From Candidatus Falkowbacteria bacterium (GTDB taxonomy: Bacteria; Patescibacteriota; Patescibacteriia; Patescibacteriales; Patescibacteriaceae), in contig CP065010.1 in assembly GCA_016699775.1 (NCBI GenBank), forward strand, positions 744,001 to 808,000: 64,000 nucleotides of DNA. The letters run 5' to 3'. Every line of letters begins with the position of its first letter. Positions within the stretch are counted from its first letter, which is position 1. The notes below the pieces were generated by a model that did no database searches, had not been told where the DNA came from, and saw only the letters and a list, made by a program, of their open reading frames with translations. This document shows positions 18,973 through 27,069 of this stretch, piece by piece. The translations under genes and the position numbers were made by a program.

Positions 18973-20334
18973 ATGTCATTAAAACAAAGACGTCTTCTTT
19001 TCTATTCATTTATTTTTTTATTTTTATTAATTGCCCCCTTTGCTCTATTATTTGCAACTGGACGGACCATTAACTGGAGTCGATTTGAAATACAAAAAAC
19101 CGGATCCATGATCATTGAAAGCGAACCAAGTAACGCCAGTATTTTATTAAATAACAAACGCCCAACTCTTTTCGTTAACCAACTAATCAACAAAAACGCG
19201 GTTCCAAAAACCAATACTCGCTTAACCAATTTAGCCCCAGCTAATTATGTAGTCCGACTAGACTTGGAAGGCTATATACCTTGGGAGAAAAAAGCCACTG
19301 TCAGAGCCAACGAAGTTACTAATATTGGTCCAATCCGACTTTTTAAACAGGCAACCCCAGAGCTACAAACAAACCTAGATCAAAAACAACAATTATTAAT
19401 TTCGCCAGATGGAAGAACCGTCATAAGCCTTAGAAGCCCCTCGATAACTATCATCCAAGTCCCCGAGAGAAAGCAATTTAATTTGAATATTGAGAGCACA
19501 AACAACACTTCAATTTTTTGGTCTAATGACCAAGAAGTTTTTGTTTTCAATGATACGTATGTTATTAACCGTCAAGGTGAATTAATCGCAAATCTAACGG
19601 AAAGTTTAAGTTTCCAACCAAATTTTGTTCGATGGGATAGTGATAGTCACGACCAAATTTATTATGTTCAAAAAAATCAAATTTACAAATTTTCATTTTT
19701 TAATAAAAAAAATGAATTAATAATTAATATTAATTCTCTCCTTAAATCCGGAGACTTATATGATTATAAGGTTGATGGTAATCATATCTACTTTGTTATT
19801 AAGAAAAAACTAGGAGCTGAAATTGTAGTTTTATATCCTGGATCTCCAAAAAAAGAAACAACCGCTACTCTTCCTGAAGGAACCTATCATTTTATTAATG
19901 ATGCCAAAAATAAAATTCTACTTCTTGAAACCCAGAAAAAAGACCTCTATTTACTTGAACAACCATTGCCTTTATTTTTTTCACCCCGAGTCACCTTAGT
20001 AGCCAAAAATTATACCGTTGGTTGGTGGAATAAAAATAAGGTGTTGTATGCAACACCCTTTGAAATACGAGAATGGAATAATAACCAAGAAAATCTGATT
20101 TCACGATTTGGTGAAGTTGTAATTGGTCTGGGACAATTATCAAAAAATAACGAAATTCTTTTTGCGACAAAAGACAGTCTAAAAATTATCCCAACCACTG
20201 ACCAAATATTTAGTCAAACAGTTACCTTATTATCAAACATAGAAATCTCAAACTTATTACTTGTTAATGAAAGTGATCTTTACTTCGTCGGTAACAATAC
20301 TAATCAATTTGGAATTTTTAAACTTGAGTTCTAA
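18973..20334 (+). CDS. PEGA-domain membrane-anchored protein with propeller-like ectodomain
   Basis: After a short cytoplasmic start there is one membrane helix (FYSFIFLFLLIAPFALLF), then a PEGA domain (GSMIIESEPSNASILLNN and LAPANYVVRLDLEGYIPW) and about 320 residues of repeated beta segments (ISPDGRTVISLRSP, RWDSDSHDQIYYVQ) suggesting a beta-propeller outside the cell. I chose ATG 18973 because the earlier ATG at 18946 lies inside murA. Function is unknown; PEGA domains occur in S-layer and envelope proteins. It converges on the glycosyltransferase cluster, with only four bases between the two stop codons. Confidence 0.85.
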   Translation: MSLKQRRLLFYSFIFLFLLIAPFALLFATGRTINWSRFEIQKTGSMIIESEPSNASILLNNKRPTLFVNQLINKNAVPKTNTRLTNLAPANYVVRLDLEGYIPWEKKATVRANEVTNIGPIRLFKQATPELQTNLDQKQQLLISPDGRTVISLRSPSITIIQVPERKQFNLNIESTNNTSIFWSNDQEVFVFNDTYVINRQGELIANLTESLSFQPNFVRWDSDSHDQIYYVQKNQIYKFSFFNKKNELIININSLLKSGDLYDYKVDGNHIYFVIKKKLGAEIVVLYPGSPKKETTATLPEGTYHFINDAKNKILLLETQKKDLYLLEQPLPLFFSPRVTLVAKNYTVGWWNKNKVLYATPFEIREWNNNQENLISRFGEVVIGLGQLSKNNEILFATKDSLKIIPTTDQIFSQTVTLLSNIEISNLLLVNESDLYFVGNNTNQFGIFKLEF

Positions 20335-20338
20335 GTCT

Positions 20339-21130
20339 TTATTGTAAACGCCATTTTTTTAAATAGGCTAACCAAGATAGTAAGTGTTGACGACTGGCAC
20401 GCTTGAGAAAAAATGCATACCATGGATTTTCAGCACTAGCGCGATTATGATTATGAATAATATTAGCCTCCGGGTAATACATAACTTGCCAATTCTTTTC
20501 CCAAAACCGGCGACATAGATCAGTGTCTTCAAAGTAAAGGAAAAACCGTTCATCAAAATAGCCGACTTCTTTTAAAGCTTTAGCTCGAATAAACAAACAA
20601 GATCCAAGTAACCATTCAGCCTCATGGTGGTGATCTTTACTGACGTCGTCCATCATAAAATGAGCAATCGACTTTTTTGCAAAAGGTAGTCTACCCAAAA
20701 AAGTCCGTCTATACAGTAAGGTAAAAATTTTTGGAAATCGATATCGTGAATTCTGAACACTACGATCGGGATTAAATTGTTTTGGACCGGCCATACCAAC
20801 CTTTGGATGCGCCTCCATAAAATTATATAACTGTATAAAAGTATCCTTAAAAGCTAATGTATCCGGATTCATCACAACTACATATTTTCCTTGTGCTCGA
20901 CTAAGACCAATATTATTCCCACCCCCCATGCCTGTGTTAATAGGGCTCTGAATAAAAATAACTCCTGGGTGCTGCCAGGCTAAGATTTCTCCTAAACGAT
21001 CACCAGAATTATTATCTATTACCAGAGTTTCATGCCGGAGATTACCAAAATCAGCCTCTTCAATTGATTTAACACAATTAAGAGTTAGCCCCTTACTTTT
21101 ATAATTAACAATGATTATACTAATATCCAT
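20339..21130 (-). CDS. Family 2 glycosyltransferase (rhamnosyltransferase-like)
   Basis: GT-A fold: MDISIIIVNYKSKGLTLNCV at the start, the nucleotide-sugar loop VIDNNSGDR, the metal-binding MNPDT (DxD-like), GSCLFIRAKALKEVGYFDERFFLYFEDTDL (shortened: YFDERFFLYFEDTDLC) and a C-terminal HNHNRAS. There is no membrane segment. The start at 21130 fits the family better than the upstream ATG at 21148. It is the last of four GT2 genes in a row and probably adds sugars to a cell-surface polysaccharide. Acceptor and donor are unknown, though rmlA/rmlD nearby suggest deoxyhexoses. Confidence 0.9.
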   Translation of the reverse strand: MDISIIIVNYKSKGLTLNCVKSIEEADFGNLRHETLVIDNNSGDRLGEILAWQHPGVIFIQSPINTGMGGGNNIGLSRAQGKYVVVMNPDTLAFKDTFIQLYNFMEAHPKVGMAGPKQFNPDRSVQNSRYRFPKIFTLLYRRTFLGRLPFAKKSIAHFMMDDVSKDHHHEAEWLLGSCLFIRAKALKEVGYFDERFFLYFEDTDLCRRFWEKNWQVMYYPEANIIHNHNRASAENPWYAFFLKRASRQHLLSWLAYLKKWRLQ

Positions 21131-21178
21131 GTGAGTTATAATAGGCAATATCTATAAGCCTGTCTATGGTAATAATTT

Positions 21179-22231
21179 CTACCAAATAATCACTTTTTTG
21201 ACAAACCACCAATACAACTGAAAAAATGGATTGGCTACTCGTAATTTCCAACTCCCAATTTCTTGATACCAAATTTTCCCCGTAACAAGGGAAGCAATTT
21301 TTCTTTCACTAATTATTCTTGATGATTGAATTTGGCGTCGCTTTTGTAATAATAGTTTCCAGTTTTGTTTTGATAGAAAATATTTCCAAACTTTTAATTT
21401 GTCTTTAAACCATCCTGACTCAAGAGAAAATACAGTTAACCCAATCTCCATTACCATAAATGCCGGAAGAATTAACAATAAGGTTAACCAATGATAATTT
21501 TTTATAATCGTTATAATTCTATTTCGATCCATCCAATAATATTTTTGTATTGAACGATTAAATTCATACTTATGATAAACAATTGCATCCAAAACAACTA
21601 AGCATCTATACCCAGCCAGCCATATTCGCCAACCAAGATCCTGGTCCTCATTATACATCCACATTTCTTCATCAAATAAACCAACCTTTCGTAAGACATC
21701 AGTTCGAAGCAACACAGCGGCCCCGGATGGATAGGCTATTTGTGACGTATTATTTTCTAGACCAGTATATTTTTCTAAGTATCCCTTGGCATACCCAAAA
21801 CCAAGAAAGTGGGTCTCGTTACCAAGACTATTCACCAACTCAGTTTGAGGATGCAACATCAATCGCGCCTGCAGAGCACCAGCCTGTGTATTTAAATCAG
21901 CCGCCTTGAGTAATAAATGCAAACAATCAGGATCAATAACTGTATCCATATTAACTAAAAAAACAAACTGATAATCAGCTTTCAAAATTTCTTTTAGAGC
22001 CAGATTATTTCCGCCAGCAAAACCTTTATTATCAGCACAACGAATAATCTGAGCCCTTGGCGCTAAGGTTTGTAATAATGAATAACTTTCATCACTCGTT
22101 TCATTATCAATTAAAAAAATATCAAAATCCTGGAAAGTTTGTTTTTCTAAGCTCTGCAAACAATCTGCCAAAAACATCTTGGCATAATCTTGATAATTTG
22201 GACTAATAATAACTGCTAAAGATTTTGTCAT
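21179..22231 (-). CDS. Family 2 glycosyltransferase with C-terminal membrane segment
   Basis: 350 residues. GT-A hallmarks are SLAVIISPNYQDYAKMFL, FLIDNETSDES, NKGFAGGNN, VNMDTVIDPDCL and SGAAVLLRTDVLRKVGLFDE followed by MYNEDQDLGWRIW. A hydrophobic stretch after about residue 250 (WLTLLLILPAFMVMEIGLTV) likely anchors it to the membrane, as in dTDP-rhamnosyltransferases of the Wbb/RfbF type. It is 14 bases downstream of the next GT2 gene. The role is surface glycan assembly; specificity is not determinable. Confidence 0.9.
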   Translation of the reverse strand: MTKSLAVIISPNYQDYAKMFLADCLQSLEKQTFQDFDIFLIDNETSDESYSLLQTLAPRAQIIRCADNKGFAGGNNLALKEILKADYQFVFLVNMDTVIDPDCLHLLLKAADLNTQAGALQARLMLHPQTELVNSLGNETHFLGFGYAKGYLEKYTGLENNTSQIAYPSGAAVLLRTDVLRKVGLFDEEMWMYNEDQDLGWRIWLAGYRCLVVLDAIVYHKYEFNRSIQKYYWMDRNRIITIIKNYHWLTLLLILPAFMVMEIGLTVFSLESGWFKDKLKVWKYFLSKQNWKLLLQKRRQIQSSRIISERKIASLVTGKIWYQEIGSWKLRVANPFFQLYWWFVKKVIIW

Positions 22232-22245
22232 AGCCTTGATATATT

Positions 22246-23106
22246 TTAAGTTCTGGTTTTAGACTTAAGATGCAATCTATCCCCTATCTTAACAATAACT
22301 TCCGCCAGTAACCAAGAGGCAGACAGGACTTTGGTTTGCCAAGGTGATTTCCATTTTTTAAAATAGGCAATCATGCTATTACGAAAATATATTTGTTTTT
22401 TGGCACGAGGTAGCTGTATAAAACTTTGACCAATATAATCAATGGCTTTAGCTGCTGGTGTATACCACACCTGGCCTCCTTGTTGTTTAACTGTTTGGCA
22501 ATAATCAACTTCCTCAAACCACAAAAAATATCGCTCATCAAGAAGGCCAAATTTTTTTAGTGATAATTTTCTAATCACAAAAAAGGCTCCCCTCACTGAG
22601 TCTACTTGAGAGGCTTTGGAATAATTAAAATCTGTTTGTAAATACGAGTGAAGCAGAGATGGGAAAATATGTGGTAACTTTAATATGATAGCCACTTGAT
22701 CCTTAATTGATGGAAAGTGACGAACATGAGGCACTGTTTTACCTTGCTCATCAATTAAACTAATGCCAGTGACATCAGCTTGCGGATTTGTTTGGAGCCA
22801 CAGCTTAAGATTTTCTAAGGTGTCCGGGAAAATCTTCATATCAGGATTAAGCAAAATCAGAAAGTCCCCTTTAGCTATTTTAAGACCTTGATTACAAGCT
22901 TTAGCAAAACCAAGGTTCTCTTGATTAACAATCAAATGAACATTTGGAAAATCCGATTGTAGCATACTCACAGTTCCATCTTTTGAACCATTATCAATAA
23001 CAATAATTTCAAAAGTACTATGTTGGCTACTGCCTAAAATAGTTTTTATATTTTCTCGTAAAGTTTCTTTTACATTCCAAGAAACAATGATGATTGAAAA
23101 GTCCAT
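22246..23106 (-). CDS. Family 2 glycosyltransferase
   Basis: MDFSIIIVSWNVKETLREN, VIDNGSKDGT, NLGFAKACNQGL, LLNPDMKIF and the acceptor-site motif GLLDERYFLWFEEVDYCQ identify a GT2 enzyme of the rhamnosyltransferase-like type. I chose ATG 23106 over 23115 because the latter overlaps the preceding stop and precedes only MFY. The C terminus is basic and amphipathic. It belongs to the same operon as its neighbours. Confidence 0.9.
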   Translation of the reverse strand: MDFSIIIVSWNVKETLRENIKTILGSSQHSTFEIIVIDNGSKDGTVSMLQSDFPNVHLIVNQENLGFAKACNQGLKIAKGDFLILLNPDMKIFPDTLENLKLWLQTNPQADVTGISLIDEQGKTVPHVRHFPSIKDQVAIILKLPHIFPSLLHSYLQTDFNYSKASQVDSVRGAFFVIRKLSLKKFGLLDERYFLWFEEVDYCQTVKQQGGQVWYTPAAKAIDYIGQSFIQLPRAKKQIYFRNSMIAYFKKWKSPWQTKVLSASWLLAEVIVKIGDRLHLKSKTRT

Positions 23107-23114
23107 ATAAAACA

Positions 23115-24071
23115 TTAATATTTTTTGACCTGAGGCGCACCTTTGAAAATATAACGATAACTACCTAACAAATATTGCTCAAGTAATAAAGCTTCTAAAA
23201 ATCTCATAATTATAGCAACAATAATACGAAGTTTACTACTTAAAACTTGTCGTTGCCAATATTTAATATAGAGAAAATGTTGATTAACAAAAGAATATCG
23301 GTTAGCTGCCTTAGATCTTTGTCTACGACTAAAAAATCTTTGAAAAATTGTGCCACCGCTCACAGTTCGGTCATGATACATGATGGCGCTACTTACTAAT
23401 TGAGAACTATACCCAGCTAAAGACAACCGATAAGCTAAGTCACAATCCTCTTTGTACATAAATAAAAACTCATCAAAAAAATTATCTTTAACTTGAATTG
23501 TCTGCAGTGCAGATAAACGAAATAAACCAGCTGCCCCTGATGGACCAAGGATTGGTGATTGATCATATTGTTCTTTATCTTCTTCCCCTTGTCCAAGATC
23601 TTTAAAGACCAGACCCGGCTTTAAAACTAAACCACAACTGTCAATAATTGAAGTTTTAATATGAGCCTTAAAGTTCCATTTTAAAATTTTTGGACTAACA
23701 GATGCACAATGATTATTTCTTTCTAAGGTTATTACCAATCTATCAATCACGTCCGGCTCAAGTAGTGTGTCAGGATTTACCACAAAAAAATACTCTGCAC
23801 CTCTGGCAATTGCTTCGGCAATTAATATATTGTAAGCAGCGCTAAAGCCAATATTGTCACCACGTCGGTAGAGTTGTATCGCGGGATAATTTTTTAAATA
23901 TCTTGAATTTTCGTTATCAGCTTCTGGACTATTATCAAAACAAACAATCTGGATTGAGGTATGCGTTTGTCTTTGCAGACTTTGTAAAAAATATGGTAAA
24001 TAGACAGCGGTATCATTACCATAGGCCAAAAAACCGACCCAAACTTTTGGAACTTCAGAAGCTGTATTCAT
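23115..24071 (-). CDS. Family 2 glycosyltransferase
   Basis: 318 residues. Begins PKVWVGFLAYGNDTAVYLPY, then CFDNSPEADNE, NIGFSAAYN, VVNPDTLLEPDV and FDEFLFMYKEDCDLAYRLS; these are GT2 donor, metal and acceptor motifs. A C-terminal hydrophobic helix (IIVAIIMRFLEALLLEQYL) suggests peripheral membrane attachment. It ends at the start region of the next GT2 gene and follows rmlA by five bases. Confidence 0.9.
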   Translation of the reverse strand: MNTASEVPKVWVGFLAYGNDTAVYLPYFLQSLQRQTHTSIQIVCFDNSPEADNENSRYLKNYPAIQLYRRGDNIGFSAAYNILIAEAIARGAEYFFVVNPDTLLEPDVIDRLVITLERNNHCASVSPKILKWNFKAHIKTSIIDSCGLVLKPGLVFKDLGQGEEDKEQYDQSPILGPSGAAGLFRLSALQTIQVKDNFFDEFLFMYKEDCDLAYRLSLAGYSSQLVSSAIMYHDRTVSGGTIFQRFFSRRQRSKAANRYSFVNQHFLYIKYWQRQVLSSKLRIIVAIIMRFLEALLLEQYLLGSYRYIFKGAPQVKKY

Positions 24072-24076
24072 ATAAT

Positions 24077-24805
24077 TTAAATAATCATTGTGTCTTGCAA
24101 CCTATCGCGACCCAACTTCTGAGCAGCATATAAACTTTCAAAGGTGCCAGCGTCAATCCATTCGTTCTGAATCATTCGTACCTCTAACTCACCCTTATCC
24201 AGATACCATCGTTGCAAGTCAGTAACTTCTAATTCTCCTCGACTGCTTGGCGTTACCTGTTTAGCTATTTCAATCACTCGGAAATCAAAAATATATAAAC
24301 CAGTAATACATAAATTACTTTTTGGTTGCTTTGGTTTTTCTTCAATAGAAATTGCTTTGCCATCTCCATCCATTTCAACAACCCCAAAACGTTCTGGATC
24401 GGGAACAGTTTTTGCAAAAATTTTTGCCCCATGTTTAAAATTTTTAATTTCCGCCGATACATCGTCAACAAAAAGATTATCTCCTAAGATCATAGTAATA
24501 TCATTGGTTCCAATAAATGTTTCACCAATGATAAAAGCTTCGGCAACACCTCGAGGTGGGTCTTGAATCTCATAACTAAAAGAAGCATTAAATTTGCTTC
24601 CATCCCCAAGTAATTCATGAAAATCTTCTGCGTGATCAGGACTAATAATAAATAATATATCCCGTATCCCCGCCTTCAGTAACGTATTAAGAGGGTAATA
24701 AACCATCGGCCGATTATAGACCGGCAGTAGGGTTTTACTAGTAACATTAGTGCACGGCTGGAGACGTGTTCCACGTCCGCCCGCTAAAATCATGCCCTTC
24801 ATCAT
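24077..24805 (-). CDS. Glucose-1-phosphate thymidylyltransferase-like (RmlA)
   Basis: Nucleotidyltransferase that activates a sugar-1-phosphate, most likely with dTTP, giving dTDP-glucose for deoxysugar synthesis. Signature GMILAGGRGTRLQPCTNVTSK, then LPVYNRPMVYYPL, ILGDNLF and EKPKQPKSNLCITGLYIFD (shortened: EEKPKQPKSN, TGLYIFD). At 242 residues it is the short type of this family. Upstream is rmlD; rmlB and rmlC are not in the window, so the full dTDP-rhamnose path is not shown here. Confidence 0.9.
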   Translation of the reverse strand: MMKGMILAGGRGTRLQPCTNVTSKTLLPVYNRPMVYYPLNTLLKAGIRDILFIISPDHAEDFHELLGDGSKFNASFSYEIQDPPRGVAEAFIIGETFIGTNDITMILGDNLFVDDVSAEIKNFKHGAKIFAKTVPDPERFGVVEMDGDGKAISIEEKPKQPKSNLCITGLYIFDFRVIEIAKQVTPSSRGELEVTDLQRWYLDKGELEVRMIQNEWIDAGTFESLYAAQKLGRDRLQDTMII

Positions 24806-24839
24806 ACACTTTATTTATTTACAAACTATTCGGTAAAGC

Positions 24840-25706
24840 TTACAACTTTTTACAGTATTCGTCCACTGCTTCTTGCCATGGCCGGAGTTTTGGTAATTTT
24901 GTATTTAAAAGGCCTGAATAAGCAGGTCGCTTGGCTGGTCGTAAAAATACTTGACCAGACACTGGCTGTAGATTAACAGCAATTTTAAGTTGATTAAAAA
25001 AATATTGTGCTGCTTGATACCAACTAGAAGTGCCCTCATTAGTTACATGATATATTCCATACCCACTACCACTTGTCAAAAGATCTAATGAAGCTACTAC
25101 TAGATCAGGTGTATAAGTAAAACAACCATACTCGTCAGTAACTACTGAGATAGTTGTTTCTCGTTTTGAAATTTGGAGCATTTGTTCAAAAAAAGTTGGC
25201 TTGGCATTTTCACCACTGCCTTTTGTTCCAAATAAACGAGCGGTTCTAATTACATACCACTGCAAACCTTTACCACTTAAGGAAATAAGTTCTTTTTCAC
25301 CCTTTAATTTACTTTGACCATATATATTAATAGGACTTGGTTCAGAGGTTTCACTATAGCCAGTCTCAACGTCACCGGAAAAAACATAGTCGCTTGAGAA
25401 GTGAAGCAACATACAATTATGCTCAATAGCAACTTCAGCTAAAGAACGAACTAATTGAACATTAAGAGCTTCGGCTAAAGCTGCGGACTCTTCATTGGTT
25501 TCACATTTATCAACATCATTATAGGCAACGGTATTTATAATAACGTTTGGCTTTATTTCAGAAATTTTTTTATTTAATAAACTGGTATCAGTAACATCAA
25601 TATCCTCCTTATCCCAACCAATAAAAGAATGCTCTGGGTAATCAAGAGCACTGTTTAAAAAAACTGTTCCTAAATTTCCTTTAGCACCAAGGAGAAGAAT
25701 TTTCAT
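24840..25706 (-). CDS. rfbD: dTDP-4-dehydrorhamnose reductase (RmlD-like)
   Basis: NAD(P)-dependent short-chain reductase for the last step of dTDP-L-rhamnose synthesis. The Rossmann motif LLGAKGNLGTVF is at the N terminus, then INTVAYNDVDKCE, the catalytic SSDYVFSG, YGQSKLKGEK (Tyr-x3-Lys) and RTARLFG. The 288 residues are normal. Its ATG overlaps the TGA of the preceding gene (ATGA), so the two are translationally coupled. Rhamnose as the product is inferred from family resemblance and the nearby rmlA. Confidence 0.92.
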   Translation of the reverse strand: MKILLLGAKGNLGTVFLNSALDYPEHSFIGWDKEDIDVTDTSLLNKKISEIKPNVIINTVAYNDVDKCETNEESAALAEALNVQLVRSLAEVAIEHNCMLLHFSSDYVFSGDVETGYSETSEPSPINIYGQSKLKGEKELISLSGKGLQWYVIRTARLFGTKGSGENAKPTFFEQMLQISKRETTISVVTDEYGCFTYTPDLVVASLDLLTSGSGYGIYHVTNEGTSSWYQAAQYFFNQLKIAVNLQPVSGQVFLRPAKRPAYSGLLNTKLPKLRPWQEAVDEYCKKL

Positions 25707-26416
25707 ACGCTACCTCCAAAAACTGAGGTTAGGTATAATTTAACTTCTAACTGTTCAGCAAAAGAATTATCTAATTGCAACACCATCATAGTTGAAAAAT
25801 ATTTAGGTGGAAAATGTTTTAGATATCGTAAATCACTTAAGGATTGCAAACGGTTTGGTTTAGCAAGTAAACGACCAATTGTTGAATGTGGAATTGGTGA
25901 AACTAAAACACAACTAACTGTTTGATGATCAAGAACAGCAATGTCAATTTGATATAGTTTAGGCTGACGTAAACGCTTTGTTTCTAAAGCACCAATATTT
26001 AAACAAACTCCCTTAACTGCAGGACGACTCATTGTCTCCATCGTAAAAATTGAATCTTTAATCTCTAAAGAAGCATTTTCTAATAAGCAAGGGATGGTCG
26101 GCAATGGCCAATGATCAATAATCGGAAGTGATGTTGGCACAGCCGGTAAACTAAAAACTGAAGTTGAAAATTTTTCTACAAAAAATTTAATTTCCCACTC
26201 CTGAGTGTCAGATGCTAATTGCACATAGGGAATTTTTTTTATTGAACTAGCTTCAAATAATCGATAAATTTCCTTGCGATCTTCAAGGCCCATCCCCTGT
26301 AAAAATAACCCAAGCTGGTTATCTAATGTTGCAGGAATTGTAGTCAGCAAAGAACGCCACTGGGGGTTCTTACTAAACAAAATTCCTATAATAATCATGG
26401 GCGATGAAGTATTCAT
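25703..26416 (-). CDS. Hypothetical protein, possibly a TIM-barrel sugar-isomerase relative
   Basis: 237 residues, no membrane segment or signal. I do not recognise it with confidence. The segments TIPCLLENASLEIKDS and KGVCLNIGALETKRLRQ resemble the glutamate-bearing strands of the xylose-isomerase-like TIM-barrel superfamily, but the ends do not fit clearly. It overlaps rmlD by four bases and follows the HIT gene by seven, which places it in the glycan operon. A role in sugar-nucleotide supply is possible but unproved. Confidence 0.65.
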   Translation of the reverse strand: MNTSSPMIIIGILFSKNPQWRSLLTTIPATLDNQLGLFLQGMGLEDRKEIYRLFEASSIKKIPYVQLASDTQEWEIKFFVEKFSTSVFSLPAVPTSLPIIDHWPLPTIPCLLENASLEIKDSIFTMETMSRPAVKGVCLNIGALETKRLRQPKLYQIDIAVLDHQTVSCVLVSPIPHSTIGRLLAKPNRLQSLSDLRYLKHFPPKYFSTMMVLQLDNSFAEQLEVKLYLTSVFGGSV

Positions 26417-26423
26417 ATTACGC

Positions 26424-26843
26424 TTAGGTCAAGGCATTCTTAATTTTAACAAGATAGTCCTCAGCTTGACCATCGTCATAAGCGCCCTGTGGTCGACTAT
26501 CCAAAGCATCACTTTTCCGTCTTGGAATAACATGAAAATGAACATGTTGAATATGAGGGCTAATACCACTTTTGCTATCAGTATTATCAAGCATTAAACT
26601 ATAACCAACAACTCCAAGCCCGCTTAAAATAGCTGCCCCAATTTTTTGAACAATAGCAAAAAAATTACCAAGCAATGCAACTGGCATTGATTCTAAATCA
26701 GGGTAAGCTTCTTTTGGAATAACAATTACATGTCCAGGTTCAATTGGCAAAATATCTAAAAAGGCCATGAATACATCATCCTCATAAATAATATGAGCCG
26801 GAATTTCATGATCTGAAATTTTTGAAAAAATAGTTTTTTCCAT
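26424..26843 (-). CDS. HIT-family nucleotide hydrolase
   Basis: 139 residues with the complete histidine-triad signature HVHFHVIP (HxHxH) preceded by the PGHVIVIPKEAYPDLESM region. HIT proteins hydrolyse adenosine- and other nucleotide-linked phosphoramidates or dinucleotides in the cytoplasm. The N terminus (EKTIFSKISDHEIPAHIIYE) is the usual HinT start. It heads the sugar operon. Confidence 0.95.
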   Translation of the reverse strand: MEKTIFSKISDHEIPAHIIYEDDVFMAFLDILPIEPGHVIVIPKEAYPDLESMPVALLGNFFAIVQKIGAAILSGLGVVGYSLMLDNTDSKSGISPHIQHVHFHVIPRRKSDALDSRPQGAYDDGQAEDYLVKIKNALT

Positions 26844-26883
26844 AAAAACATTAGCAGTTAAATAATAAAGTCTATAAAATACC

Positions 26884-27069
26884 TTACGTATTTTTTTTAG
26901 AATATACTATCAGTATACCACTGATAATCCACCCTATCAACCAATAGTTAAGCTGTATATATGAACTAACAATTCCTGGTCGGATAAACTCAAGTATTAC
27001 AAAAACTAATAAACTAATAGTAATTGCAAGGTGAATTTCTTTAAGTACAATATATTGCATATCCTTCAT
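26884..27069 (-). CDS. Small two-helix membrane protein
   Basis: 61 residues with two membrane helices (LAITISLLVFVILEFI and YWLIGWIISGILIVY). I use the ATG at 27069 because it overlaps the TGA of the preceding gene as ATGA. A longer reading from 27081 is possible. No family is recognised. Coupled translation implies that it works with the 472-residue membrane protein encoded immediately upstream. Confidence 0.6.
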   Translation of the reverse strand: MKDMQYIVLKEIHLAITISLLVFVILEFIRPGIVSSYIQLNYWLIGWIISGILIVYSKKNT

